Assembly: GCA_030544215.1 (NCBI GenBank) | Contig: JARZZO010000002.1 | Location: 60,720,150 to 60,784,149 of the forward strand | Direction: 5' to 3' | Length of the DNA: 64,000 bases | Origin: Zantedeschia hybrid cultivar | Lineage: Eukaryota; Streptophyta; Magnoliopsida; Alismatales; Araceae | Shown here: in pieces, positions 1 to 11,706 of the stretch | How positions within the stretch are numbered: the stretch's first letter is position 1 | How the letters are laid out: each line of letters starts with the position of its first letter | Notes under the pieces: generated by a model | Database searches by the model: none | Told to the model about the DNA's origin: nothing | The model's input: only the letters and a program-made list of their open reading frames with translations | Made by a program: the position numbers and the translations under genes

Positions 1-315
1 CCAAAGTCCTCCACTTAGTACTTGATCCGCAACAATTAAGCACAACAACTTCTAACTGCTACATATTTTGCTTCTATTGTTGACATTGCTACAGAGTTCT
101 GCATCTTGGAGGACTATAAGATCACCAACCTGCAAGAAATTGACATGTACCACTGGTGCTCTTTCTATCTACCTTGCAACCAGCATAGTCAGCATTAGAA
201 TATCCAAGCAAATTGAAATCATATCCTTTCGGATACCAGAGACCTAGCTCATAGGTATCAACCAGAATCTAAAAATTCTTTTGATATATGTCGAATGAGA
301 TTCTTTATGATCTGC

Positions 316-1167
316 TTAAAACCTAATATATATGCATACACTAAACAATATATCAGATCTACTAGCAGTTAAATAAAGTAGAGAGCCAATCATACCCTTG
401 TAGATCTTTTGATATACCTTTTTACCTTGAGGATCTGCATCCAATTTGGTGGAGGTGCTCATGGGAGTTGTCAAGGCTTCAGCTTTGTCAAAATCATACT
501 TCTTCAGTAGGTCCTTTATGTACTTGACCTGACATATGTGGATCCCTTCCTTCATGTGGTTGATTTACAATCCAAGAAAGTAGCTCAGCTCTTCCATCAT
601 GCTCATTTCAAATTCTCCCTGCATCAGCTTTTCAAATTTATTGCAAAGAGATTAATTAATGGCCATAAATATATTGTCATCTACATATATTTGAACTATT
701 AAGATTTCATGCTTGCTATTTAAAATAAAAAGAGTGATATCAACTTTACCTCTAGTGAAACCATGATGGATGAGAAAAGGACTTAGTATTTCATACCAAG
801 CTCTAGGAGCTTATTTTAGACCATATAGTACCTTGCACAATTTGAAAACATAGTTAAGAAAAGTATGATCTTCAAAACCTGGTAGTTGTTCAACATAAAC
901 TTCCTTTATAAAATCATTTAAAAATACACTTTTATTATCCATTTGAAATAATTTTGAATTAAATACATATGCATATCCAAGTAGAATCCGAATTGCCCGA
1001 AGTATGGCAACTGGGGCAAAGGTTTCATCATATTCTATGCCTTCCTTCTGACTATGGCCTTGAACAACCAGTCTAGCCTTGTTTCCAGTAATCACACCAG
1101 ACTCATCTATTTTGTTCATGAACACCCACTTAGTGCCAATCACAGGATGATCTGATGGTCTGGGCAC
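316..1167 (-). pseudogene. Element A reverse transcriptase / RNase H start (decayed)
   Basis: Two open pieces with a broken stretch between them encode a copia reverse transcriptase. The first (811-1167) has the N-terminal RT signature: a GTKWVF-like motif, KARLVVQG, a TFAPVA-like segment, and an LYGLK end. The YVDD catalytic motif is readable at 676-687, with the neighbouring frame interrupted. The second (316-555) has the RT/RNase H junction, with a TPM motif and MIGSLLYLTASR. No intact protein can be made. It belongs to the pol of element A. Confidence 0.9.
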
Positions 1168-1993
1168 AAGAGATCAAACCAGGTTTCTCTGGAACTGGTT
1201 CAGTTCCCCTTGTATGGCTAAAATTTAAGATTCATCTCTCAGTGCTTCATTGACTGTCTTAGTCTCAATCTGTGAAACAAAGGTAGTTTAGTACAAGGAA
1301 TTATCTTACTCCTAATTTGTACTCTCTATTTTGGATCTCCAAGTATGTTCTCTTTCGGATGATCTTTGTGATATCTCTACTCCTTGAACATATTTTCATG
1401 TTGATCTTTAGTTTGTTGCAGCTCTTCAAGGGGTGTTTCTTCCTTTCCATCTTGATCCAGGTCCAATTTGTCCATCTTCTTAATCAATTCCCCTGCATCA
1501 TCATCCTCACCACACCTTTATCTTCCTTTGGAAGATAGGTTAGCCTTATTAAATAGAATGTGAGCAGTTTGTTCAACTAATAAAGTTCTTTTATTAAAAA
1601 CTCTATAACTAGGAGATTTAGAAATGTACACAAGGAACAAACCTTCATCAGATTTGGCGTCAAGCTTCTCAAGGTTTTCTTTGCCATTGTTAAGAATGTA
1701 GCACTTTCATCCAAATGGCTTCAAGTATCCAACCTTAGACTACTTTCCCTTGTACAGCTCATATAGGCTCTTCTTCAGGATTAGTCTGATCATGGCTCTA
1801 TTGATGATGTAGCATGCTGTGTTGACTACTTCTGCCTAAAAATATTTTGGCAAATTGGTCTCAGTATTGTTCTGGCCATATCCAATAAACTTCTATTCTT
1901 TCTCTCTGCTACCCCATTCTGGTGAAGAGTTCTTGGAGCCGAAAATTCATGCAGGATTCCTTATTCATCACAATAACTGGTGAATTCAGCATT

Positions 1994-2506
1994 TCAAATT
2001 CTCCTCCATAGTTTGATATAATGGAAATGATGTTGAATTTCTACTCCTTCTACACTACTCTGTTGAATTTCTGAAATGCCTCTAGTGTATTTGATTTGTT
2101 CTCCAACAATGCCCCAGGTATATCTTGAATAGTCATCTACTATGACAAATCTATAGTTCTTGCCACCCAGGCTGTTTGTCCTCATTGGCCGAAATGGATC
2201 CATGTGTAACAACTCAATTGGCTTGCAGGTTGTCACCACAGTCTTGGATTGTAATAAGGTCTTGGTTTGTTTCTTTATAGCACATGGTTCACAGATACGT
2301 GAGGTCTTCAGCTTCATCTTTGATGGTCCTTCAACCAGGTCACATTTGATCAATTTATGGATCACTCTGTGACTAGCATGTCCTAATCTTCTGTGCCAAA
2401 GGTCTGCCTCTTTAGATTTGTTGGATATGAGGCAGACATCTTGATCTTTGAGTTCTCTTAAGTGCAGAACATACAAATTCATGTCTCTGTATGCTTTGAA
2501 AACCAC
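1994..2506 (-). pseudogene. Element A gag-pre-integrase and integrase N-terminus (decayed)
   Basis: A 170-residue open stretch begins with the gag-pre-integrase segment (DLWHRRLGHAS) and the HHCC zinc-binding region of a copia integrase (CEPCAIKKQTK). It runs into the catalytic core (ELLHMD, then FVIVDDYSRYTW). The frame then degenerates before the rest of the core. The protease expected upstream lies at 11,707-11,988, on the far side of element B. Confidence 0.9.
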
Positions 2507-2521
2507 CTCATCATCCTTGGT

Positions 2522-2526
2522 TATTG
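2522..2526. repeat. Target-site duplication TATTG (left) of element B
   Basis: TATTG immediately precedes the TGTTGGG terminus of the left LTR of B. The same five bases follow the right LTR at 11,701-11,705. A 5-bp duplication is normal for LTR retrotransposon integrase. Confidence 0.93.
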
Positions 2527-4096
2527 TGTTGGGTTCTCGGGTTTCTCCGGATCTTCCGCGCAGCAGAAATATAATAAAAAAAACGAAGATCCGTTCTCGT
2601 TTCGAAAAATCTAAAACCAGATTATCGGATAATCAGATCTTACCGTGTGCGGCTTCGAATCCGCAACCGTTCGATTCCGTCGGTGTGACACCGCAAGCCG
2701 CGCAAGCACCCGGCCTCTAGCGAAGTCCACGCGATCCTCCTCACGACGGATATCCACACGTTCTTCGCTCTTCGTTCTTCGTAGCTATGAAACCTCCGCC
2801 GGTCGCCGCAATGATCGCCACAACGCGCGAACGATTTCCCGTCGAACAGGAGTCGGAGAAACGGCGGAGCAGATCCGGGGATCCGAATCTGTCTGGGACG
2901 CCAGAGAGAGAGAGAAACAGAGGAAGGGGCGGCTAAGGTTAGCAGCAGCTTGGCCTGCTCAGCCCGTTCGCTACATTTTATAATAACCGCACAAATTTTC
3001 ATAAAAACCCCCAGTTTATAAAAAACCCACTTATTTATCCATCGCCTTGAGAATCATTTGCGTGCGACCCTCTAGACCCAATTACCAGTCCGGTTAATAA
3101 CCCAATAAGCCCAGTAACTTCTTATTGGCTTTATTAATCAATTAATAACTCTTTATTAATTAATTAATCAATCGAATTGATATCGCACATCGAATTTGAC
3201 CGGACTTCCGATCACGTTGGGTGCCAAGCAACACCGCGTTAACCCGGAAGGTATCGGGGTTAAGTAACCCACTCTTGGAACCTTTCCGCCGACAGTTACC
3301 GCATGGATATAATCCTTCATTCGTACAATACTCTCGAGTCAACTCAGGGTATAGCGTGCTGTCAAACCCTAATCGGTCGACTCACTTGGATTGGATGCCG
3401 CTGATGAATATCGAAAAACTCCTTTCCCGATATTATCGTCCACCCTGGCCAGGGACTTCCGCGCATGCTTCCTAGAGCATTCTCTCTCATCGTACCGAGA
3501 GCGAATGATTCCTTATTGACATACAATTCCCTTCGACGGTATTCTGATGTACCCAATCCTTGGCTGTTTAGAATCCTGTGGTTAGAGATTCATAAACCAA
3601 GGTCAAATCACAGAAGTCCACCGACAAGGTGTCCTTGGTGTCTTAGGTCTGAGGACCATCCACGCAACTGCGACAATAGAATCAAGCTGGTTGACAGTGA
3701 GGTACAATACCATCCAACGATTCAATTGGATCAATTCAGTGAACTCATTCTCCAATGAGCACCTACAAATTCGCCTTAGTGTCTCCACACAAGTGACTTA
3801 TGAGATCAGTCACCCTCATCATATGAGCAGGAATAATATGTACTATTCTAATCGGATATCCGATGTCCTTCTCAGATATCTTCCGACTTGGAACGATTAA
3901 GAATATGTGTGTTTAAGTGATCACTCTCATTAGTGTGATCTCATCATAATCTGATCACTATCGCACATATACACGGCCCTCATTATAAGACGATAATTAA
4001 TACGATTTACACACAATGAATATTATGCCATTATATTAATAAATATGAACGATATTTACATAGTCAGATTAGCTTGTAGGCCACCTAAGACTAATA
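2527..4096 (-). repeat. LTR of element B (left; 3' LTR in element orientation)
   Basis: This LTR starts TGTTGGG and is closely similar along its length to 10,156-11,700. The outer terminus agrees with the TATTG duplication. The inner terminus reads ACTAATA where the other copy has ACTAACA, a single change that damages the canonical TG/CA end. Open frames within it are chance products with no protein similarity that I recognise. Confidence 0.92.
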
Positions 4097-4098
4097 AT

Positions 4099-4109
4099 CT
4101 CCCACTTGG
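4099..4109 (-). other. Polypurine tract of element B
   Basis: On the minus strand this reads AAGTGGGAGA directly next to the 3' LTR. That is the usual form of the plus-strand primer in plant copia elements. Confidence 0.75.
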
Positions 4110-4504
4110 ACTAAAGCCAATCACTTTTATGCATTAAACCTATAGACTCTAGGTGACGCTCAAACACATTTTGAGCTAACGGCTTTGTCAGTGGATCTGC
4201 TATATTATCGACTGATAGAACTCTTTTCACCATTACATCTCCTTCGGATATGATCTATCTGATAAGATGAAAGCGCCTCAGAATATCTTTCAATTTCTGA
4301 TGAGACCGCGGCTCTTTCACTTGTGCAATAGTCCCATTGTTGTCGCACAATAGCGGAACATGATCAAAAGTGAACTATGTCAAGGTCGGTGATGAACTTC
4401 TTCAACTACACTACTTCCTTAAAAGCTTCAGCTGCAGCGATGTGCTCAGTTTCAGTCGTCGAACCTGCAGTGGCTGTTTGCTTGGAACTCTTCCAGCACA
4501 CTAC

Positions 4505-5415
4505 TCATCTGTTAAATGTAAACACAAATCCACATGTAAACTTCCTATCATCTAGATCTGATTGGAAACTCGAGCCAGTAAAGCCTCGCAGTTTCAAGTC
4601 ACCTCCTCCATAGACAAGAAACATATCCTTAGTTCTTCTCAAGTATTTAAGGATACATTTCACTGCCTTCCAGTGCTCTTCGCCTGGATCAGCCTGAAAT
4701 CTGCTCGTGACACTTAGAGCGTATGCAACATTAGGCCGTGTACATAATATGGCATACATAATAGATCTTATGGCAGAGGCATAGGGAACTCTATCCATGA
4801 ATGCCCTCTCACTAGGAGTCTTAGCAGACTGCTCCTTTGAGAGACAAATTCTATGTCTCATCGATATGAGATCTCTCTTGGAATTTTCCATGCCAAACCT
4901 TTTGACTATGGTATCTATATACAAAGATTGGGTCATTCCAAGCATCATCTTTGATCTATCTCTATAGATTCGTATTCCCAATACGTAGGATGCTTCTCCC
5001 AAATTCTTCATGGAGAAGTTTTTTTCGACAGCCAGATCTTTACCAATGACATCATAGCTACATCATTCCCAATGAGTAGTACGTCGTCTACGTAAAGAAT
5101 TAAGAAGGTGACTGTGCTCCCACTGGTCTTCTTATACACATAAGGCTCATCTTCATTCTTAATGAAGTTATAAGACTTGACAACCTTGTCAAATCTTATG
5201 TTCCAGTTCCGAAAAGCTTATTTCAGTCCATAAATGGACCTTTGAAGCTTACACACTTTATCTGGAGATTCCTTGGATGTGAAACATTCTGGTTGTATCA
5301 TATACACCTCTTCCTCAAGGTTACCATTGAGGAAGACAGTTTTCACATCCATCTGCCAGATTTCATAATCAAAATGTGCAGCAATGGCGAGTAGAACTCT
5401 AATCGACTTTATCAT
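4505..5415 (-). pseudogene. Element B reverse transcriptase / RNase H remnant
   Basis: This is a copia RT in pieces. The piece at 5,218-5,415 has MDVKTVFLNGNLEEEVYM and ends in the SIYGLK motif. The catalytic YVDD is readable at 5,083-5,094. The piece at 4,505-5,011 has the motif series ending in YVLGIRIYRDRS, then the RT/RNase H bridge. Frameshifts and stops separate them. Sequence down to about 4,110 continues RNase H in a degraded state. Confidence 0.9.
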
Positions 5416-5419
5416 GTCA

Positions 5420-6345
5420 ATTGGTGAAAAAGTCTCGTTATAGTCAATTCATTGCCTTTGACGATATCCCTTTGCCACCAACCTTGCCTTATAAGTGTCG
5501 ATACGTCCATCAGCACCGATCTTTCTCTTAAAGATCCACTTGCATCCAATGGGTACAATACCCTCGGACAAGTTCTCCAAGTTCCAAACTTAGTTGTTGT
5601 ACATGGACTGGATTTCTAAATTCATGGCTTCTCGCCATTTCCCGGCTTCTGGGCCTTCTATGGCCACCTAGTAGGTTTTACGATCATCATCCTCATTATA
5701 TTCAACTTAGACTCACCTTCAGCGATATGTCCTACGTATCGTTCGGGTAGTCTAGGTAATCTACCAGATCTTCGAGACTCATTTGTGTGTACCTGAACAG
5801 ATTCATGAATTGATATCTCATCAGATAATAGTGCAGTTGTTTGGGGATCTTGAACCTCTTCCAGTACTACTTTACTCCCACTGTCCTCCTAGAGAAGGTA
5901 TTCCTCTTCCAGGAAGACAGCTTTCTTGTCGACAAACACCTTTTGTTCACCAGGATGGTAAAAGTAGTATCCAAAGGTTTCCTTTGGATATCCCACAAAC
6001 CTACATTTATCAGTTCGTGATTCCAGCTTATCTGGATCATGCCTCTTTACATGAGCAGGACAACTCCAAACTTTAACATGTTTAAATTCTGGTTTCCTGT
6101 CTTTCCATATCTGGGGTAGAGGCCACAGACTTGATGGGTACTCTGTTCAGTAGTTATGCTGCTGACTCTAGAGCATACCCCCAGAGGGATACTGGTAATC
6201 CTGAAAAACTCATCATAGATCGCACCATGTCCAACAAGGTGTGATACCTCCTTTCTGATACACCATTCATCTGTGGTGTATATAGACGGGTTAGCTGAGA
6301 AAGGATACCATTATCCTTTAAGAATTGTGTGAAATTAGTACTCAA
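5420..6345 (-). pseudogene. Element B integrase core and C-terminal region (decayed)
   Basis: The piece at 6,154-6,345 carries the second half of a copia integrase core: NGVSERRYHTLLDMVRSMM, the segment holding the catalytic Glu, and LPVSLWGYALESAAY. Leftward, broken frames continue into the integrase C-terminal region and the linker before RT. Stops are frequent. Confidence 0.85.
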
Positions 6346-6441
6346 GTATTCTCCTCCTCGATCTGATCGAAGAGCTTTAATACTCTTTCCTAACTGCTTC
6401 TCTACCTCATTCTTGAACTCTTTGAACTTCTCAAATGCTTC

Positions 6442-6900
6442 CTACTTGTACTTCATTAAGAACACATAGCCAAATCTTGAGAAGTCGTCGGTGAACGTAA
6501 TGAAGTATGAGAAGCCACCTTTGGCTTGGGTGGACATGGGACTACATACATCCGAATGTATTAGTTCCAAGATATCTGAAGCTTCAGACAGCTTCACCTT
6601 TCCATGAGCATTATCGTTAAGGAACTCCTTGCAGTTCCTCTTCCAGTGACCATTCTGCTTACAATACAAGCAGTCACCTTTTACTACTCCTTTGCCTTTA
6701 TCCTTTGATCTTTTATCATTAGCTATCATCTCTACGTCAAGGGCATCCAATGCCGGTTCAGCAGGAGGATCAGCTCCAAGGACATAGTCAATGTGATCAG
6801 ATCTGAAGACATTTTTCAGGTTTCTGAACCAATCTGAGTAGTTCAGACTAGTCAAATGTTTGGCATCAAGTATGTCACGGAGAGGGTTATTCGACGACAT
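6442..6900 (-). pseudogene. Element B truncated gag fused in frame to integrase
   Basis: A single 152-residue open frame starts with a copia gag N-terminus (MSSNNPLRDILDAKHL). It then jumps to a CCHC zinc knuckle (C-x2-C-x4-H-x4-C in CLYCKQNGHWKRNC) and runs directly into the integrase core (ELIHSDVCSPMSTQAKGG, then FTDDFSRFGYVFLMKYK). The gag capsid, the whole protease and the gag-pre-integrase segment are absent, yet the frame stays open. The product could bind RNA but could not mature or integrate. It may reflect one or two internal deletions in this copy or its parent. Confidence 0.85.
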
Positions 6901-7904
6901 AATTCCCTACAGGAGATGAATAAAATTTATTCAGTAGATGTTCAATTATTAACTTTTAAAACAAGACATGATCTTTTGTTCAAGTTTTAACTCCCACTAA
7001 TTTTCGACGGATTGTATAACCCTCAGTTATACAGAACGGGAGACGCCGACAGTCTCCTAGTGGGGATCAGAATCTCAATGACTTGCAGTACAGCCTTGTG
7101 GATAGCACAACAAACTGTAATACAATCAAAGAGCACCCATCTCAGGGGACTTGCAACTCCCTACAATATCCGATCATAGCTTCGGTCTAAGCTAACCATC
7201 GTTACGCGACGAGTATAGATTTGCATGCAGCCCTTGTAGATAGCACAACAAAGCAATATGGTTCCTCCACCCACCTCCCGTTTTTTGTTTGAAACCTCTG
7301 GGGGTAAAGGGTGCTAAGTCATCCTAAGATGCATGCATGCAGATAGGGTGCTCGTGTGTGAAAAGTGAAGTGATGTGGTGAAAGTGGAAAGAAGAGTGAG
7401 AGAGGGAAATGTTACGAACTAGATGGAGAGTGGAAATGCAATGAAGTGAAAAAAGGAGAAAAGTAAAGAGAGGGTTAGGAAGACAAGCCCATTTGGAGTG
7501 ACGTTCCTCCTGAAACAGCTCTCTGACTCTTTGCCCGCTCAACTCCTCAAGGCTGACTCACTTGCCAACTCCCTCTAAGCTTTCCCTCCGAAAAGAAACT
7601 CCTCCTTCCTCTTAACCCCCTTGCTCGAGAGGATATGGGGGGTTTAAATAGGTGAAGGGAAAATAGGAGAAAATAGGGGTCTAAATCCCTGTAAATCATC
7701 ATGGAGCCAATGGGAAGTGGTCAAGGATCGATGGTGGAGCGCGCGGCAGTCGCTGGAGTGGGGAGTAGTGGGGGTGAGGGCGGCGAGTAGAGGATATCGT
7801 GGGGAAGACGAGGTCAAGGTGGTAGTTAGGAGAGTGGACGGCCAGCCAACATGCCTTCCAATCCCGTGGAAGGCCAGGTAGCTGGCCTTCCACGAAATGG
7901 TGGA

Positions 7905-8140
7905 AGGCGGCCCGGTTGGCCTTCGAAGGTGGTGGAAGGAAAGGGGTGGTCTTCGAAGGGTGGTGGAAGGCGGACTGGCTGGACTTCGAAGGATGGTGGA
8001 AGGCGGACTGGCTGGCCTTCGAAGGACAGTGGAAGGCGGGCTGGCTGGCCTTCGAAGGACGGTGGAAGGCGGGCTGGCTGGCTGGCCTTCGAAGGACGGT
8101 GGAAGGCGGGCTGGCTGGCCTTCCACGAAAAGGTGGCTAG
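7905..8140. repeat. 33-bp GC-rich minisatellite with a CCTTCGAAGG palindrome per unit
   Basis: About seven imperfect copies of a unit of about 33 bp are present, each holding CCTTCGAAGG and a GTGGAAGGCGGGCTGGCT-like part. Some units gain or lose GCTG. No stop occurs in the unit in several frames on both strands, which creates overlapping Trp/Gly/Arg-rich or Pro/Ser-rich open frames. These are repeat artefacts, not genes. Confidence 0.85.
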
Positions 8141-8649
8141 AGTCGGGATTGGTTAATGGGCCTAGTTATTAGTGGGCTAAGATGGCTAAGATGAGGGATT
8201 TGGTGATGATGGGCTAATGATGGATGGGGTTCTTGGCCAAAAGGGTGGTCCAAAATCGGTGTCTACAGGTGGACCACGCGGTAAGTTCTTAACTACTCGC
8301 GTTACAGCTTAGAATTAAGATGAGGATATTTAGATAACTTTTATCTTAGTCTCTCCTAGGTGATAGTATATAAACATATCGTATATATTTACTCAATACT
8401 ATACATGCTTTGATTCACAATCAAACATTAGAAACAATGCATCGCATACATGTTTAGTGTGGTCATGGATAGCACAGTGGGTTTGACTGGAGCCAACAGT
8501 CAAACGCATACACAATCTAACAAAACATTTATATTAGACTATCATGCAAACACATAGGCAAAGGATCTTCATCTTTTTGCCTTCCCGGTTGCAGCTGTGG
8601 ATCGTCCTCGCTCCTTCCTCGGTTGCCTCGATCATATTACATCAAATTC

Positions 8650-9840
8650 TAGAATTTACAAGTAAATTGAAGAAGGCCTTATGGCGAGTACAAGAGAGAG
8701 GGAGGTAGAAGTACATTGGAGTTCGAGAGAGGGAGAGATACGCAAATCTCTATTTATTAACAATTAATAAATAACCACACATCCACGATCCACACAATCC
8801 ATTCATCACATGAATAATTAAATAAGTGCATATCCATGACCACGGTGTGTTTAAAACATTTCACACATGATTCAGCGCATCACATGGCTAAAATAAAAGA
8901 GTTTCAAAATTAAATAATTTTGGCTTTCAAAAGACTGAGATCTAATCAAAATTGGTATTTGAATTTCGAAAACTCTTTTAGTCAATTTAACATGTAATCA
9001 AATCTAATTTCAAAGTATATAAAACACACATCAAATGTGCACACACTCCAAATTAATAATTCCATATTATTTCATGCAAATTAGAACAATTCTAATAATT
9101 AAACAATCTAACACTTAGATCAATCTACATTAATAATCTAACAATTAGACTATTAACAAGTAATCTAACTCTTAGACAAATCCAACAAAGTTAATTAATA
9201 ATTTAACACTTAAATTAATAATCAACTATAATTAATTATTAATTACTAACCTAACACTTAGATTAGTCAATTAATGTTAATTATTAATTTAACTATTAAA
9301 TCAATAAATAGCACTAACTACTTAATAACTAATTAATCTAACTCTTAAATTAGATAATTAAAGTTATCATTAATTTAACTATTAAATTAATAAATAACAA
9401 TAATTAATCAAGGACTACTAATTTAACATTTAAATTCGTCAATAAAATTAATTATTAATTTAACACTTAAATTAATAACTAACTTTAATTAATAATTAAC
9501 AATTAGATATATTAATAACTAATAATCTAACATTTATATTAATAATTATTAACCACTAATTTTAACTTTTAAAATTAGTCAAATTAAGATTAATTCTTAA
9601 TGTAACAATTAAACTAATAATTAACTCTTAATTCGTTAACAACAAATTATTAATTAAAAAGAATGATTCATAATCATTCACCAATTTAAAATTAAAATTA
9701 ATGATTTCAAAAATCATTAAGGCTCAATTAGATAAAATTGAATAATAATTTTAATATTCAAAATAATTTTGAATTTCAAATTAAAAAATCCAATTTATAT
9801 CAGAGTATTAAATGGGTTAAATAGGGATTTTAATTTAAAA
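8650..9840. repeat. AT-rich low-complexity block rich in ATTAATTA and ACACTTA(G/A)AT
   Basis: The block contains many short diverged repeats of the type TAATCTAACACTTAGAT and TTAATTAATAA with no open frame of note. It probably arose by slippage inside the leader of element B. No gene is seen. Confidence 0.6.
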
Positions 9841-10081
9841 TTAAAGGGGTGGAAGATGGTCCAGCCAGGGATCAGCCATGGTCCGAGCCAGGACCCTCCT
9901 GGCTCAGCCATGGCCTAACCATCACTTAGGCTAGAGCCCGGCCCAACCGAGCCGAGCCCGAACCCTCGGCCGGCCTAGCCCATGGACCGCCCCCCCCACC
10001 CGACACCTGCCTGCTGCAGAAACCCTAGGGTTTGCAGGCCCGACGTGGGAGGGGTAAATTGGGTGCTGGCAACGGTGCCCA

Positions 10082-10102
10082 CCCCCCCCCCCCCCCCCCC
10101 CC
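10082..10102. repeat. Homopolymer run of 21 C followed by (CG)n
   Basis: Twenty-one consecutive C are followed by CGCGCGCGC. The run is slippage-prone, and its exact length should be treated with caution in any assembly. Confidence 0.9.
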
Positions 10103-10155
10103 GCGCGCGCCCAACCTGTCCGACGGCGACTAATCCCGCCGGTGACCTGAGACAT

Positions 10156-11700
10156 TGTTGGGTTTTCGGGTTTCTCCGGATCTCCCGCGCAACGGAAATA
10201 AAATAAATAAAATGGAGATCCGTTCCCGTTTCGAGAAATCTATAACCATATTATCGGATAATCAGATCTTACTGTGTGCGGATTCGAATCTGCAACCGTT
10301 CGGTTTCGTCAGTGCGACACCGCAAGCCGCGCAAGCGCCCGACCTCTAGCGGAGTCCACGCAATCCTCCTCGTATATCCTCACGTTTCGCGTTCCTCACA
10401 GCCACGAAACCTCCGCCGGTCACCGCAATGCGCGAACGATTTCCCGTCGAACAGGAGTCGGAGAAGCGGTAGAGCAGATCCGGGGATCCGGATCTGTCTG
10501 GGATGCCAGAGAGAGAGAGAGAAACAGAGGAGGGGGCGGCTAGGGTTAGCAGCAGCTTGGCCTACTCAGCCCGTTCGCTACATTTTATACTAACCGTGCG
10601 GTTTTTCATAAAAATCCCCGATTTATATAAAACCCACTTATTTATCCATCGCCTTGAGAATCATTTGCGTGTGACCCTCTAGGCCCAATAAGCAGTCCAA
10701 TTAATGGCCCAATAAGCCCAGTGACTCCTCACTGGCTTTATTAATAAATTAATATCTCTTTATTAATTAATTAATCAACCGAATCGATGTCGCACATCAA
10801 ATTCGATCGGACCTCCAATCACGTTGGGTGACAAGAAACACCGCGTGAACCCGGAAGGTATTGGGGTTAAGTAACCCACTCTTGGAACCTTTCTGCCGAC
10901 AGTTACCGCGTGGATATAATCCTTCATTCGTACAATGCTCTCGAGTCAACACAGGGTATGGCGTGCTGTCAAACCCTAACCGGTTAACTCACTTGGATTG
11001 GATGTCGCTGATGAATATCGGAAAACTCCTTTCCCAATATTATCGTCCGCCCTGGCCAGGGACTTTCGCGCATCCTTCCTAGAGCATTCTCTCTCATCGT
11101 ACCGAGAGCGAATGATTCCTTATTGACACACAATTCCCTTTGACGGTATTCTGCTGTACCCAATCCTTGGTTGTTTAGAATCCCGTAGTTAGAAATTCAT
11201 AAACCAAGGTCAAAGCACAGAAGTCCACCGACAAGGTGTCCTTGGTGTCTCAGGTCCGAGGACCATCCATGCAACTACGACAATAGAATAAAGCTGGTTC
11301 ACAGTGAGGTACAATACCATCCAGCGATTCAATCGGATCAGTTCAGTGAACTCATTCTCCAATGAGCACCTACATATTCGCCTTAGTGTCTCCACACAAG
11401 TGACTTATGAGATCAGTCATCCTCATCATATGAGCAGGAGTAATCTGTACTAGTCTAACCGGATATCTAATGTCCTCGGATATCCTCCGACTATGAACGA
11501 TTAAGAATATGTGTGTTTAAATGATCAGTCTCATTAGTATGATCTCATCATAATCTGATCACTATCGCACATATTCACGGCCTTCATTATGAGACGATAA
11601 TTAATACGATTTACACACAATGAATATTATGCCATTATATTAATAAATATGAATGAGATTTACATAGTCAGATTGGCTTATAGGCTACCTAAGACTAACA
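10156..11700 (-). repeat. LTR of element B (right; 5' LTR in element orientation)
   Basis: This LTR runs from TGTTGGGTTTTCGGG to CCTAAGACTAACA and closely matches 2,527-4,096. The intact TG and CA ends and the adjacent TATTG fix both limits. Confidence 0.93.
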
Positions 11701-11705
11701 TATTG
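11701..11705. repeat. Target-site duplication TATTG (right) of element B
   Basis: A perfect match to 2,522-2,526. Element A coding sequence (protease) resumes immediately after it. Confidence 0.93.
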
Positions 11706-11706
11706 T

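Larger units (their letters stand above)
1..2526 (-). mobile_element. Ty1/copia element A (SIRE/Maximus-like), left part: 3' half of pol
   Basis: This is the 3' half of a minus-strand copia retrotransposon running off the left edge. Reading leftward from 2,506 it shows gag-pre-integrase, integrase core, an integrase/RT linker, and reverse transcriptase into the start of RNase H. The order integrase before RT defines Ty1/copia. The frame is broken many times, so this is a dead copy. It is the left part of the element that resumes at 11,706: the gag and protease there are what is missing here, and the two parts are separated by an insertion with a perfect 5-bp duplication. The SIRE-like assignment rests on the gag and protease wording and is inferred. 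The 3' LTR lies outside the window. Confidence 0.9.
6901..10155 (-). other. Element B 5' leader region (3.2 kb, non-coding)
   Basis: No retroelement protein is recognisable between the gag start and the 5' LTR. It holds a unique stretch (6.9-7.6 kb), a 33-bp minisatellite, a strongly AT-rich low-complexity block (about 8.65-9.85 kb) and a GC-rich stretch with a 21-C run next to the LTR. A tRNA-complementary primer site is not clear. The 12 bases next to the LTR match the usual initiator-Met site at only about 7 of 12 positions. Confidence 0.6.
2527..11700 (-). mobile_element. Complete Ty1/copia retrotransposon B nested in element A
   Basis: This 9,174-bp minus-strand element is bounded by two related LTRs (1,570 and 1,545 bp). 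They begin TGTTGGG and end ACTAACA (one end mutated to ACTAATA) and are flanked by TATTG on both sides. A polypurine tract lies next to the left LTR. The internal part holds a short gag fused to integrase, integrase, RT and RNase H, all with stops. A 3.2-kb leader lies between the gag start (6,900) and the right LTR. Protease and most of gag are missing, so the copy is non-autonomous. Its insertion interrupts element A between protease and gag-pre-integrase. Confidence 0.93.

Noticed and set aside
2640..4000. Open frames of 60-120 residues on both strands within the B-family LTRs (also near 10.0-11.4, 20.0-21.2 and 25.1-26.5 kb)
   Set aside because: They recur in each LTR copy only where the LTR is conserved. 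They show no domain and are broken differently in each copy.
7644..8172. Several overlapping open frames of 74-160 residues on both strands
   Set aside because: All come from the 33-bp minisatellite, which has no stop in several frames. The composition is repetitive, with no protein similarity.
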